41,096 nt of DNA from Spirochaetaceae bacterium (lineage in GTDB: Bacteria; Spirochaetota; Spirochaetia; Treponematales; Breznakiellaceae): assembly GCA_031265635.1 (NCBI GenBank), contig JAISCK010000033.1:1-41096 (forward strand). Direction: 5' to 3'. Shown piece after piece: positions 7,576-16,386 of this stretch. Every line of letters starts with the position of its first letter. The first letter of the stretch is position 1. A program made the position numbers and the translations under genes. A model generated the notes under the pieces. That model worked only from the letters and a program-made list of their open reading frames with translations. It was not told the origin of the DNA and made no database searches.

Positions 7576-8484
7576 ATGAAATTGGCGACTATACGATACA
7601 AAGGTACAGTATATGCCGGTGTTATCAGGGATAATGATTTTATCGCCCTTTCAGCGCTTGACCGGCAGCTTCCAGGTACCATGCTGGAATTAATAGAAGG
7701 GTGGATCGGGTATAAGCCCCTAATCGAGAAAAACATCGGCAGTGCGGAGACGTTATGCGCCATGGAAGAAGCCGAGTATCTTCCTCCCCTGCCGAATCCC
7801 CGTTCCTTTCGGGACTTTATGGGATTTGAAGAACACTTTGTAACGGTAAAAAAGAAGGCGGGAAGAAAAATCGTTGATGAATATTACCAGATGCCGGTTT
7901 TTTATTTTTCAAATCACCAGGCCCTGAGAGCTTCGGGCGAACCTGTCGCGGCGCAGCCGGACACGGAACAATGGGATTTTGAATTTGAAATCGGATTTAT
8001 TATTGGGAAACAGGGGATAAATATTCCGGCTTCACGGGCAATGGAATATATTTTTGGCTATACGATTCTTAACGACTGGTCCGCCCGGGACATACAGGTA
8101 AAGGAACAAAAGGTCGGCCTTGGCCCCGCCAAAGGCAAGGACTATGCCACATCTATCGGTCCGGTTATTGTAACCCGCGATGAACTGGACGCCTGTCTCC
8201 GCAAAGATGATCCGTCCAGATATGATCTGGCGACCAAACTTACCCTGAACGGCAGGGTTCTTAGGGAAAACAACATCAAATCAATCTTGCACCCTTTTTC
8301 TTCCATGATTGAACGGGCTTCCAAAAATGTCTCCCTGTTTCCCGGCGAACTCTTTGGCTCAGGAACCCTCGGCGGAGGCACAATCCTCGAATATTCCAAT
8401 GAGGAGGTTCCCTTTTTAAAATCAGGCGATACCATTCTGATGGAAGTTCAGGGTATCGGTGTTTTAAGGAACATTGTCGCGTGA
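7576..8484 (+). CDS. Fumarylacetoacetate hydrolase family protein
   Basis: A 302-residue FAH-fold enzyme with a short N-terminal domain followed by the catalytic domain. Features include DFMGFEEHF, the acidic metal-binding stretch WDFEFEIGFIIG, and LNDWSARDIQ with the conserved Asp. SIGPVIVTRDEL and the C-terminal GTLGGG complete the family signature. Members hydrolyse or decarboxylate C-C bonds of acylpyruvates or 2-keto-3-deoxy acids, or hydrate dienoates, using Mg or Mn. GGAGG lies 7 nt before the ATG, and the gene follows the lactonase by 45 nt, probably in one unit. Its stop is 5 nt from the stop of the convergent MmgE/PrpD gene. The exact substrate is unknown. Confidence 0.88.
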   Translation: MKLATIRYKGTVYAGVIRDNDFIALSALDRQLPGTMLELIEGWIGYKPLIEKNIGSAETLCAMEEAEYLPPLPNPRSFRDFMGFEEHFVTVKKKAGRKIVDEYYQMPVFYFSNHQALRASGEPVAAQPDTEQWDFEFEIGFIIGKQGINIPASRAMEYIFGYTILNDWSARDIQVKEQKVGLGPAKGKDYATSIGPVIVTRDELDACLRKDDPSRYDLATKLTLNGRVLRENNIKSILHPFSSMIERASKNVSLFPGELFGSGTLGGGTILEYSNEEVPFLKSGDTILMEVQGIGVLRNIVA

Positions 8485-8489
8485 AGCCC

Positions 8490-9839
8490 TTAATCCCCTG
8501 TATCCAGGTTTCGCAGATATTCAAGATACTCATTTACTGTTCTTCTTTCGAAGTCAAAAACCAGCGCCGCAAGATCATCCCTCCTTTTCTTATCAAGGCC
8601 CGCCTGTGATAAAGAGTTGAATTTCCAAACCAATTCTTCATCGTCAGGCCGCTCCCATTGGGTAAGTTCATGCTTCAGGTGGCTGCCGTTTTTAAGATAA
8701 ATTTCGACTACGGCCCCCCTTGTTCCCCAGGGGCCGTCTCCGTAGGCTTCGTTTTTTTCAACGTGTATCTTTTTACGCAGGGAAAGGTATTTTTCGTTTG
8801 TCAGGTTCTCCATGAAGAAAGCCTGGGGCATAAGATGGCCTTCCGTCAGGGCAAAGGCCGCCGTATACGAAAGAGAGAGCCGGGCGGAAGAAGGGTTAAG
8901 ATTCTCTCCGGCGCCCTGGTGAAGGGAATACGCATACGGATAGGTAGAGATGGTTAGCGATGCAATGTCCTCCGTCATTATGGGTGATTGGCGCCGCAGT
9001 TCAAGTATGGCGCTTACGGCAGGATGGACTGACTGGCAGGCGGAAAAGCGCTTGAAAGCCGCGCTGTCGATTAAATAGGGCTTTCCAAAGTCCGTATCAT
9101 CCTTGCCGCAAAAAATACCGGATAATGATTTTACCCCGTCCAGAATATGAGATGGTCCGGTGATTCCCCTTTTGGCGCTCTCGACAGCCAGCATGGCAAG
9201 ATATACGCCCCAGCCGCCGTAAAAATCTTTGGCGTCGCTGCCTTCAATAAAACTGATAAAAGGGCAGAGCGGAAGCAGCGCCCCGGTGATGCCAAAGACA
9301 TTGCATAACTGGTCAACGGAAAGCCCCGCAACAAGGCCGGCGGAAGCGGCGGCGCCAAACCCGCCTACAAGGCCGGGTCCATGGAGCCCCAGTTCCCGCG
9401 CTTTGAATGCCGCCATTGCCCCCAGCCTTGAAACAACATCGTAGCCAAAGATGATGCCGCGAAGCAGGCTGGCAGGGCCGCTGTTGTTTTCTTCCGCGGC
9501 AGCCAGCGCCGCCGAGATAACATATACTCCGGGATGGGCGGTCCCTGCGGGAAAATAGTCGTCCATTTCAATATTTGAAGTGCGGAGTGAATTGGCAAAG
9601 GCGGCCAGCGCGGGAGAAGTTTTGTTTTTGGAACCCCAGATGCTTGCACGGCCTCCTGTTCCTCCAAGACTTTCTATAAGATCAATGATTTTTGGCGTGA
9701 GTCTGCCGGCGGCGGAAAAGACCGCGCATCCTGTATAATCAAGAAGGCATCGTTTGGCCTGATGAAGCGTTTCCCGGTCAAAATCGCTCAATTCCAGGGA
9801 ATAGAAATGCTCCGAAATATTTCTGAAAAAGTTTTTCAC
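8490..9839 (-). CDS. MmgE/PrpD family protein (first copy)
   Basis: A 449-residue member of the MmgE/PrpD family, which includes 2-methylcitrate dehydratase, cis-aconitate decarboxylase and iminodisuccinate epimerase, all acting on small polycarboxylates without a cofactor. The all-helical N-domain contains the conserved EMDDYFPAGTAHPG pocket (about residues 91-104), followed by the HGPGLVGGFGAAASAGLVAG segment. The lid domain follows KRFSACQSVHPA. Translation appears to begin at GTG (9839) after an AGAGAG stretch. It is the last gene of the long minus-strand unit, 21 nt beyond the ABC ATPase. It is clearly diverged from the second copy at 17676-19052, so the two probably act on different substrates or steps. 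Confidence 0.88.
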   Translation of the reverse strand: MKNFFRNISEHFYSLELSDFDRETLHQAKRCLLDYTGCAVFSAAGRLTPKIIDLIESLGGTGGRASIWGSKNKTSPALAAFANSLRTSNIEMDDYFPAGTAHPGVYVISAALAAAEENNSGPASLLRGIIFGYDVVSRLGAMAAFKARELGLHGPGLVGGFGAAASAGLVAGLSVDQLCNVFGITGALLPLCPFISFIEGSDAKDFYGGWGVYLAMLAVESAKRGITGPSHILDGVKSLSGIFCGKDDTDFGKPYLIDSAAFKRFSACQSVHPAVSAILELRRQSPIMTEDIASLTISTYPYAYSLHQGAGENLNPSSARLSLSYTAAFALTEGHLMPQAFFMENLTNEKYLSLRKKIHVEKNEAYGDGPWGTRGAVVEIYLKNGSHLKHELTQWERPDDEELVWKFNSLSQAGLDKKRRDDLAALVFDFERRTVNEYLEYLRNLDTGD

Positions 9840-9860
9840 CCGTTCTCTCTCAGGACTCTT

Positions 9861-10820
9861 TCAGGCGAGCCCGTTAATTTCCCGCACATAATGACACGCC
9901 GCAAAGTGGGCGGGAAATATTTCTTCGAGTACGGGGTATTCGGCGAAACATTTGTCCGTCGCGTAATCACAGCGGGCGGCGAAACGGCAGCCGGGCTTTG
10001 GCTCGATAGGGGAGGTAAGTTCCCCTTTAAGCAGTATCCGCCTCCTGCCGCTGTGGACGACCGGTTCTGGAATGGCGGCCAGCAGGGCCTTTGAATACGG
10101 ATGAAGCGTCTTTTCAAAGAGTTCGTCAGAGCCGCTTATTTCGGCGGTCATGCCAAGGTACATAACCATAATATCATCGGAGATATGCTTGACCACCGAA
10201 AGATTATGGGTGATAAACATATAGGTAAGTCCCTTGGCGTCCTGGAGATCCTGCATTAAATTTAATATCTGGGCCTGTATTGACACGTCAAGGGCCGAGA
10301 CAGGTTCATCACAAACAATAAATTTGGGCTGGAGAACCAGGGCCCTGGCTATGCCGATGCGCTGTCTCCTCCCTCCGTCAAGTTCATGGGGATAGGAATT
10401 TTCAAAGCGCTGCGCCAGCCCCACGGTATCCATAATTTCCGAGAGCTTATTGAGGACCTCCTTGCCGCTCCGGTACATATTATGAATTATCATCGGCTCT
10501 ATGATGGTTTCCTTGACGGTCATCCTGGGATTCAAGGATGAATAGGGGTCCTGAAAAATGATCTGCATGCGGCGTTTAAGATCATTGCTGTGTTTTTTAT
10601 TTGTTATTTCTTCTCCTTCAAAAAAGATGCTTCCTTCAGTGGCGTCAAGGAGACGTATAACAAGCCTGCCCAGGGTTGATTTTCCGCATCCTGATTCGCC
10701 TACCACGCCGAGGGTTTTTCCCTGGTTAATGGAAAACGAAAGTCCGTCAACCGCGTGCAGCATCCCGTGGGGAGTGCGAAAATATTTTTTTAGGTTTTTT
10801 ACTTCAAGAAAAGCTCCCAT
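9861..10820 (-). CDS. Oligopeptide/dipeptide-type ABC importer ATPase (OppF/DppF-like)
   Basis: A 319-residue ATPase. Walker A is GESGCGKST (about residues 40-48) and Walker B is FIVCDEPVSALD. The ABC signature reads ELDGGRRQRIGIARAL instead of LSGGQ, a form common in DppF-type subunits. The C-terminal oligo_HPY region carries the Cys cluster C-R-F-A-A-R-C...C typical of Opp/Dpp ATPases. GGAGGGATTATT precedes the ATG. It pairs with the ATPase gene 15 nt upstream. In this operon the importer may carry peptides, but members of this family also import nickel chelates, sugars and other small solutes. Confidence 0.92.
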   Translation of the reverse strand: MGAFLEVKNLKKYFRTPHGMLHAVDGLSFSINQGKTLGVVGESGCGKSTLGRLVIRLLDATEGSIFFEGEEITNKKHSNDLKRRMQIIFQDPYSSLNPRMTVKETIIEPMIIHNMYRSGKEVLNKLSEIMDTVGLAQRFENSYPHELDGGRRQRIGIARALVLQPKFIVCDEPVSALDVSIQAQILNLMQDLQDAKGLTYMFITHNLSVVKHISDDIMVMYLGMTAEISGSDELFEKTLHPYSKALLAAIPEPVVHSGRRRILLKGELTSPIEPKPGCRFAARCDYATDKCFAEYPVLEEIFPAHFAACHYVREINGLA

Positions 10821-10835
10821 AATAATCCCTCCAGG

Positions 10836-11795
10836 CTAGTAAAGCAGACAGCGGACAAAATGTCCCTGAGAGACTTCCCGGTTTTCCGGTATGACAGTTT
10901 CACATTCAGGTTTTTTATCCTTGCAGCGGGTATGAAAGGCGCAGCCTGAAGGCAGATTGACAGGATCGGGCATGAGGCCGTATATGGGATTGAGACGGTG
11001 GATTTTCCCGGTCAGTTTCGGCAGTGAACCGAACAGGCCCTTTGTATAGGGATGACAGGTGTTGTTGTAAATATTTTCGAGGCTGCCCTTTTCGACAATG
11101 TGGCCCGCATACATGATGGCCACTTCATCGCATATTTCAGCGACTATGCCAAGGTCATGGGTAATAAGGATCATGGCGGTCTTGTATGTCTCCTGGAGTT
11201 GTCTCATCAATTCCAGTATCTGGGCCTGAATCGTAACATCAAGGGCCGTCGTCGGTTCATCGGCGATTATCATCTGCGGGTTACAGGCCAGGGCGATTGC
11301 TATCACGACCCGCTGTTTCATTCCTCCTGAAAACTGATGCGGGTATTCCCCCATGCGGTCGGAAGGGATTCCGACTATCTCAAGCATCCGGGCGGATTTC
11401 TTTTCGGCTTCCAGCCTGGAAGCCTTGTCATGGAGCCGTATTGCTTCGGCAATCTGTTCCCCTACGGTAATGACGGGGTTAAGCGAAGTCATGGGATCCT
11501 GAAAGATCATGGATGAATTTTTACCCCGGTGAAAGCGCATCTGCATCTTGTTGTATTTTAGAAGATTTTTTCCGTTAAAATAAATTTGTCCTGATACGAT
11601 TTTTCCGGGAGGGTCAGGAATAAGGCGCATCAGGCCCAGGGCAGTGGTGGTTTTTCCGGCGCCTGTCTCTCCCACAAGGCCGAGGGTTTTACCTTTTTCC
11701 AGGTCAAGGCTGATGCCGTTGACCGCCTTGACAGTTCCGTCGTCGGTAAAGTAGTGAATGACAAGATCTTTGACTGTCAAAAGTTTGGTATCCAT
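10836..11795 (-). CDS. Oligopeptide/dipeptide-type ABC importer ATPase (OppD/DppD-like)
   Basis: A 319-residue ATPase. Walker A is GETGAGKTT, the signature is FSGGMKQRVVIAIAL, and Walker B is MIIADEPTTALD. The C-terminal oligo_HPY extension has PSGCAFHTRC and later Cys residues. The open frame extends to 12107, but that stretch overlaps the permease gene out of frame; the ATG at 11795 has AGGA 6 nt upstream and starts the normal ABC fold, so I chose it. It lies 8 nt after the permease stop, in the order permease, permease, ATPase, ATPase that is usual for this transporter class. Confidence 0.92.
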   Translation of the reverse strand: MDTKLLTVKDLVIHYFTDDGTVKAVNGISLDLEKGKTLGLVGETGAGKTTTALGLMRLIPDPPGKIVSGQIYFNGKNLLKYNKMQMRFHRGKNSSMIFQDPMTSLNPVITVGEQIAEAIRLHDKASRLEAEKKSARMLEIVGIPSDRMGEYPHQFSGGMKQRVVIAIALACNPQMIIADEPTTALDVTIQAQILELMRQLQETYKTAMILITHDLGIVAEICDEVAIMYAGHIVEKGSLENIYNNTCHPYTKGLFGSLPKLTGKIHRLNPIYGLMPDPVNLPSGCAFHTRCKDKKPECETVIPENREVSQGHFVRCLLY

Positions 11796-11803
11796 GGCGT
11801 ATC

Positions 11804-12682
11804 CTATTTCTTGAGTTTTGGATCCAGCGCGTCGCGCAGTCCGTCGCCAAAGAGATTCAGCGCCAGAACCGTTATCATTATCGCCAGTCCGGGAAAGGCG
11901 ACCATGTACCACTGATCCCTGATAAAGGTCCGGGCCGATGAAAGCATGGCGCCCCATTCCGGCGTGGGAGGCTGAATGCCCAGGCCGAGAAAACTCAGCG
12001 AGGCGGCAAGTATTATGGCGGTTCCCACTCCCAGCGTCGCCTGTACGATAATGGGCGCCATGACATTGGGAAATATATACCGGATGATTATACGGGCATG
12101 GCTGCATCCTATGGCGCGGGCGGCCTCAACATATTCCTGGTCTTTTACCGTAAGGGTCGAAGCCCTGACCACCCGGGCGAAATTTGGTATTGAACTTACG
12201 GCTACGGCTATCATGGCATTGGCAAGGCCGGGGCCGAGGGTTGTGGCTATGGCTATGGCAAAGATCGTACGGGGAATGGACATAAGTATGTCCGTTATCC
12301 GCATGATAATAGTATCCGCAAGACCTCCGAAAAACCCCGCGATGGCGCCGAGTATGCTGCCTGAGAGGGCTCCAACGGAAAGGGAAATAAACCCTATGAG
12401 CAGCGAGATCCTTGTGCCGTATATTACGCGGCTCAGTATGTCCCTGCCAAAATTATCGGTCCCCATGGGATGTTTAAAAGAAGGAAACTGGGAAGTGCTG
12501 GAATAGTCCTGGAGATCATAGGGATAGGGGGCGATAAAGCCGGCGAAAACAGCGAGGAGTATCAAAAGAGCGAGCATGACAAGGCCCCATACGGCAAGTT
12601 TGTTGCGGCAGAGCCTGCGCCAGATGTCGCGGAATTGGCCGTGTTTTCTGAGAACGGTCCCCGGAGAGGTTTCCTTACGCAT
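11804..12682 (-). CDS. ABC importer permease (OppC/DppC-like)
   Basis: A 292-residue inner-membrane permease. The N-terminal OppC-type segment has RNKLAVWGLVML and a first transmembrane helix, followed by MGTDNFGRDILSRVIYGTR, the hallmark of DppC proteins. The EAA loop that contacts the ATPase reads EAARAIGCSHARIIIRYIFPN. About six transmembrane helices can be seen. The start overlaps the end of the oppB-like gene by 8 nt, and its ribosome site AAGGAGG lies within that gene, so the two are translationally coupled. Confidence 0.92.
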   Translation of the reverse strand: MRKETSPGTVLRKHGQFRDIWRRLCRNKLAVWGLVMLALLILLAVFAGFIAPYPYDLQDYSSTSQFPSFKHPMGTDNFGRDILSRVIYGTRISLLIGFISLSVGALSGSILGAIAGFFGGLADTIIMRITDILMSIPRTIFAIAIATTLGPGLANAMIAVAVSSIPNFARVVRASTLTVKDQEYVEAARAIGCSHARIIIRYIFPNVMAPIIVQATLGVGTAIILAASLSFLGLGIQPPTPEWGAMLSSARTFIRDQWYMVAFPGLAIMITVLALNLFGDGLRDALDPKLKK

Positions 12683-13661
12683 TGTTTGGCGCCTCCTTCT
12701 CCGTTTCGGTCAGGGAAGTCTTGTGTTCCCTGCGGCGCGCGTACAGGGATCTGATACGGGGATCGACAAACGCGTATAAAAGGTCTATGAACAGGTTGAG
12801 AAAACTGAACATAAACGCTATGACGAGAACGCCGCCCCTGATGATGGGATAGTTCCGCGCTTTAATCGCGTCTACCATGAGCTTTCCGAGACCAGGAATC
12901 GCGAATATCTGTTCGTTCACAACAGCGCCGCTTAAAGCGCTGGCGAACTGTATGCCGATAACGGTGATGATGGGTATGAGTGCGTTTTTCAGGGCGTGCT
13001 TGAAAATTATCGAAGTTTCGCTCTTGCCTTTTGCCCTGGCTGTCCGTATGTAATCCTGGCGTATAACTTCCAGCATGCTTGAACGGGTCATGCGGGTTAT
13101 TGTCGCGATGGATACGGCGCTTATGCTGATAACCGGCATTATGTAATACAGGGCCCCGTACAATCCCGACGCCGGCAGCAGTCCCAGGCTTACCGAAAAA
13201 AACAGAATCAGTATGAGGGCCAGCCAGAAGTTGGGCATGGAAATGCCCAGCAGGGCCAGGACCATGGCGATATTGTCAAGAAATGAATACTGCCTGACCG
13301 CCGAAAGTATACCGAAGGGGATTCCTATAAGCATGGCAAAGATCATGCAAAAAACCGAAAGTTTGATGGTTACAGGCAGCCTGTTTTGTATCTCGGTGAG
13401 TACGGGCAGGCCGTTGGTAAAGGAGGTCCCCAAGTCTCCGCGGAAAAGGCCTTTAAGATACCGGAAATACTGGGTAAAGAAAGGATCGTCCAGGCCCATC
13501 TCGGCCCTCAGCGCGATTACTTCTTCCTGGGTTGCAAAATCGCCCAGCATAAGCTGCGCCGGGTCTCCCGGAGTAAAGAACATCATCGCAAAGATAATAA
13601 AGGTTACTCCCAGCAGTACCGGAATGGTGATGAGTATACGCTTAACTATATACCGCAACAT
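12675..13661 (-). CDS. ABC importer permease (OppB/DppB-like)
   Basis: A 328-residue permease beginning LRYIVKRILITIPVLLGVT, the typical DppB N-terminus. FFTPGDPA and the EAA loop with TARAKGKSETSIIFKHALKNALIP follow. The C-terminus has the conserved FAIPGLGKLMVDAIKARNYP. An in-frame ATG lies 24 nt further upstream, but AAGGAGAGG sits ideally before 13661, so that start is preferred. It follows the binding-protein gene after a 91-nt gap that holds a strong hairpin. Confidence 0.92.
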   Translation of the reverse strand: MLRYIVKRILITIPVLLGVTFIIFAMMFFTPGDPAQLMLGDFATQEEVIALRAEMGLDDPFFTQYFRYLKGLFRGDLGTSFTNGLPVLTEIQNRLPVTIKLSVFCMIFAMLIGIPFGILSAVRQYSFLDNIAMVLALLGISMPNFWLALILILFFSVSLGLLPASGLYGALYYIMPVISISAVSIATITRMTRSSMLEVIRQDYIRTARAKGKSETSIIFKHALKNALIPIITVIGIQFASALSGAVVNEQIFAIPGLGKLMVDAIKARNYPIIRGGVLVIAFMFSFLNLFIDLLYAFVDPRIRSLYARRREHKTSLTETEKEAPNNA

Positions 13662-13706
13662 GATTGACCTCTCCTTACACAACAAATCGGCAATTTTTTA
13701 CTTAAA

Positions 13707-13741
13707 GCCGGACGCCGGGAGGCCGCTCCCGGACATCCGGC
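13707..13741 (-). other. Hairpin between binding-protein and permease genes
   Basis: Nested perfect stems: GCCGGA (13707-13712) with TCCGGC (13736-13741), and inside them CCGGGAG (13715-13721) with CTCCCGG (13726-13732), loop GCCG. On the transcribed minus strand only a short U-run follows. Such hairpins between the solute-binding gene and its permeases often protect the upstream mRNA and let more binding protein than permease be made. That role is inferred here. Confidence 0.7.
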
Positions 13742-13752
13742 ATAGAAAGACC

Positions 13753-15273
13753 TCAGTTTGTAAAACGTATTTTGGTGAGGTCGGGAACTCCCGACGGATT
13801 AAATTCAAAACCCGTAATATTCGCGTTAAGTCCGTACGCGAACTCGGGGAACGCTCCGGGAATAGCGTAGCATTTCTCATAGAGGTAATCCATCATATCC
13901 TCATACACTTTTGCCCGCCTGGCGGTATCGTATTCCCTTGCGCCGGCGTCAAGAAAATCCTGTATCTTCTGGTCTCCGTGGCGCAGGGATATGGTACGGG
14001 TAATGGGCCAGATATAGAGGGCCGCCGAAGGATCGGCCATGGCGGTACTGGGATTCATGTACGCGACGGGGATCTGGCCGGTATTGTTCATCGAGGTATA
14101 CGATGCAAGGTCGATGATGTTTACATGGGCTTTGATTCCGGCCTGGGACCACATGCTCTCCAGCACTTCGGCAACAGCCATGTATATCTGGTTCTCGTAG
14201 GTGTAGTACTGGAATTCGATGCCGTTGGGATAACCCGCTTCGGCAAGAAGCTGTTTTGCCTTTTCAGGATCGTAGGGCCTGGGGCCGACTTTCTTGTACC
14301 CCAGGAGGCCGGGAACCATAAAGGAATCGGCGACCTGGGCGGTTCCCTGGTACACTGTTTGTACCAGGGCGTCGAGGTTCAGGGCGTAGGCCATAGCCTC
14401 CCGGACCCTGATATCTTTGAACAGGTCAAATGAAGAGTTCATAAAGATTGTTGAGGTCTGCAGGGAAACCCCTTTTACAAGCTGGGTGTTTTTGCCGTTG
14501 GCAATCCTGTCCCAGTCCGAGGGGGACATATCAAAGGCATAGTCAATGCCGCCTGTTTCAAGCTCTATGGTCCTTGACGCGGCCTCGACAATAACACGGG
14601 CATTAACATTCTTAAAGGGAAGTTGTTCGCCCCAATAGCCGTCATAAGCGCTGAACTCGATGCGGTCGCCTGAAACCCACTGGACAAATTTCATGGGGCC
14701 TGTTCCCACGGGAGCCCTGCCGAAGGCTTCGGGCGTAGTCGCTTCGTACAGTTTTTTGCTGACTATGACCGCCCGGTAAGAGGCCAGCGCCTCAAAGAGC
14801 GGCGAGTAGGGATACTTGAGTTTTATCTGAATAGTATAATCGTCAATAACCCTGGTGGCGTCTCCGTCAATGGCGCCGAAGATAACGCTGTTAAAGGTAC
14901 TTGTGGCAAGCTGGGTAAGGGAGAATTTGACATCCTCGGCGGTCATCTTGCTGCCGTCATGAAAGGTAACATCATCCCTGAGCTTGAAGTCGAAAGTTGT
15001 GGGATCAATCTGGGTCCACTCTTTGGCAAGCCGGGGAAGGAAGGTCTCATTGGGCCCTTTGGTAATGAGGGTTTCAAAGATAAGGGTCGCAACGGTAAAT
15101 CCATACATGTGGGAATGGGAATAAGGCGCCAGTGTCTGGGGCTCATTCGTCATTGCCACTACCAGGGTTTCTTTCTGCGCCGGCTGTGGTTTTTTTGACC
15201 CGCCGCAGGCGCTAAATACCAAAAGCACACATCCTGCCAGTATTGCCGCCTGAATAAATCGTTTACTCAACAT
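13753..15273 (-). CDS. ABC importer solute-binding lipoprotein (SBP_bac_5)
   Basis: A 506-residue extracytoplasmic binding protein of the oligopeptide/nickel class. It has a lipoprotein signal: LSKRF, a hydrophobic stretch, then the lipobox FSAC with GGSK after the Cys. Conserved family segments include TLVVAMTNEPQTLAPYSHSH near the N-terminus and TFHDGSKMTAEDVKFSL. Of three nearby ATGs, the one at 15273 lies 6 nt after AAGGAGG, the best spacing. It is the first transporter gene, 28 nt after the LacI gene. The ligand cannot be read from sequence, and the neighbourhood suggests it may be a carboxylated compound instead of a peptide. Confidence 0.92.
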   Translation of the reverse strand: MLSKRFIQAAILAGCVLLVFSACGGSKKPQPAQKETLVVAMTNEPQTLAPYSHSHMYGFTVATLIFETLITKGPNETFLPRLAKEWTQIDPTTFDFKLRDDVTFHDGSKMTAEDVKFSLTQLATSTFNSVIFGAIDGDATRVIDDYTIQIKLKYPYSPLFEALASYRAVIVSKKLYEATTPEAFGRAPVGTGPMKFVQWVSGDRIEFSAYDGYWGEQLPFKNVNARVIVEAASRTIELETGGIDYAFDMSPSDWDRIANGKNTQLVKGVSLQTSTIFMNSSFDLFKDIRVREAMAYALNLDALVQTVYQGTAQVADSFMVPGLLGYKKVGPRPYDPEKAKQLLAEAGYPNGIEFQYYTYENQIYMAVAEVLESMWSQAGIKAHVNIIDLASYTSMNNTGQIPVAYMNPSTAMADPSAALYIWPITRTISLRHGDQKIQDFLDAGAREYDTARRAKVYEDMMDYLYEKCYAIPGAFPEFAYGLNANITGFEFNPSGVPDLTKIRFTN

Positions 15274-15301
15274 ATACATCCTCCTTAAAAATTGCATATA
15301 T

Positions 15302-16381
15302 TTAAACGGAACGTGTCCGGTAATTTTTCGCCGCTGTGGAATTTCTGACAATGAGCGTCATGTCAAGTTTTATGTCGCCGGGATTAACGCCGTTTATCAG
15401 ACTGATGACCGTTTTAATGACGCGCTGTCCTATCTGGTACGAAGGCTGCCTTACCGAGGTAAGGGTAGGCCGGGCAATATTGGTGATGGCGCCGTCATCA
15501 AAACCAACTACCGATACCTGGTCGGGGACCAAAATATTCTGTTCCCTCAGGGACTGCAAAACTCCGGCGGCTACCCAGTCGTTGGCGCAGATTACCGCGT
15601 CAAAATCAATAAGGCTCGCCAAAAAAGCCTTCATGCTTTCATAACCGCTTTCGTAGTTATAGGCGGTAATGCGCAGAAGGCTCTTTTGTACATCAAGGTT
15701 GAATTCTTTCAGCGCGTCAATATAGCCCTGGAGACGGTCAAGGGACGAATAGACGCCCCTGGTTTTACCTTCCAGGAGCGTCATAAGGTAATCCGCGTCA
15801 TAACCGGGAGTTTCCCAGAAACCCGCGAAAAAGGCGATTCTGCGATGCCCCTGCTGCAGGAGATATTTTGTCGCCGTATAGCAGCCGCTTATGTTGTCAG
15901 GATAGACATGGGGCACATTTTCAATGAGGCCCCGGCGGGACGCGATAACGGTGGGCGTTTTTTGACTGACGGCGGATTTAAAATACTCAAGGCTGTCCGG
16001 GGAAACAGGGCAGTATATCAGGCCGCCTGAAAAAGAAGCCCTTACCATATCGATACATCTGATGTCGTTTTCGATATTTCCGTTGCTTTGATACACGGAA
16101 AGGCGGAGATTATGCTCCATGCAGGTATCGGCCGCTCCCTGGAGCAGCCCGGTAAAGAGGTTGGTCTCAAAGGTCGGCAGTATGATGCTGATGATATCGT
16201 TGGTTCCTGTACGGGTATACCGGGCGTTTAAGTTGGGAGCGTAGTTTGTCTCGGCTATAGCCTCTTCAACCTTTTTTTTGAGGACCTTGTTTACATTCTG
16301 GCGCTTGTTAAGAACCCGTGAGACGGTAGGAACTGAAACCCCGGCAATGCGGGCGACATCAACAATAGTCACCTTTTCCAA
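15302..16381 (-). CDS. LacI/GalR-family transcriptional regulator
   Basis: A 359-residue repressor. The N-terminal helix-turn-helix reads VTIVDVARIAGVSVPTVSRV with the hinge helix nearby, followed by a periplasmic-binding-protein-like effector domain: DAVICANDWVAAGVLQSLRE and VSVVGFDDGAITNIARPTLTSVRQP. The start is TTG (16381), read from the HTH register and an AAGGA about 9 nt upstream inside the end of the aroA-like gene. It is embedded in the operon it probably controls, so it should be autoregulated. Three identical 11-bp palindromic sites upstream of the operon (19071, 19152, 19267) match the central-CG operators of this family and are its likely targets. The effector is unknown. Confidence 0.92.
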   Translation of the reverse strand: MEKVTIVDVARIAGVSVPTVSRVLNKRQNVNKVLKKKVEEAIAETNYAPNLNARYTRTGTNDIISIILPTFETNLFTGLLQGAADTCMEHNLRLSVYQSNGNIENDIRCIDMVRASFSGGLIYCPVSPDSLEYFKSAVSQKTPTVIASRRGLIENVPHVYPDNISGCYTATKYLLQQGHRRIAFFAGFWETPGYDADYLMTLLEGKTRGVYSSLDRLQGYIDALKEFNLDVQKSLLRITAYNYESGYESMKAFLASLIDFDAVICANDWVAAGVLQSLREQNILVPDQVSVVGFDDGAITNIARPTLTSVRQPSYQIGQRVIKTVISLINGVNPGDIKLDMTLIVRNSTAAKNYRTRSV

Positions 16382-16386
16382 AATTC

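Noticed and set aside
11796..12107. N-terminal extension of the OppD-like ATPase
   Set aside because: This stretch is the antisense-free overlap with the OppC-like gene in another frame; the normal ABC N-terminus begins at 11795.
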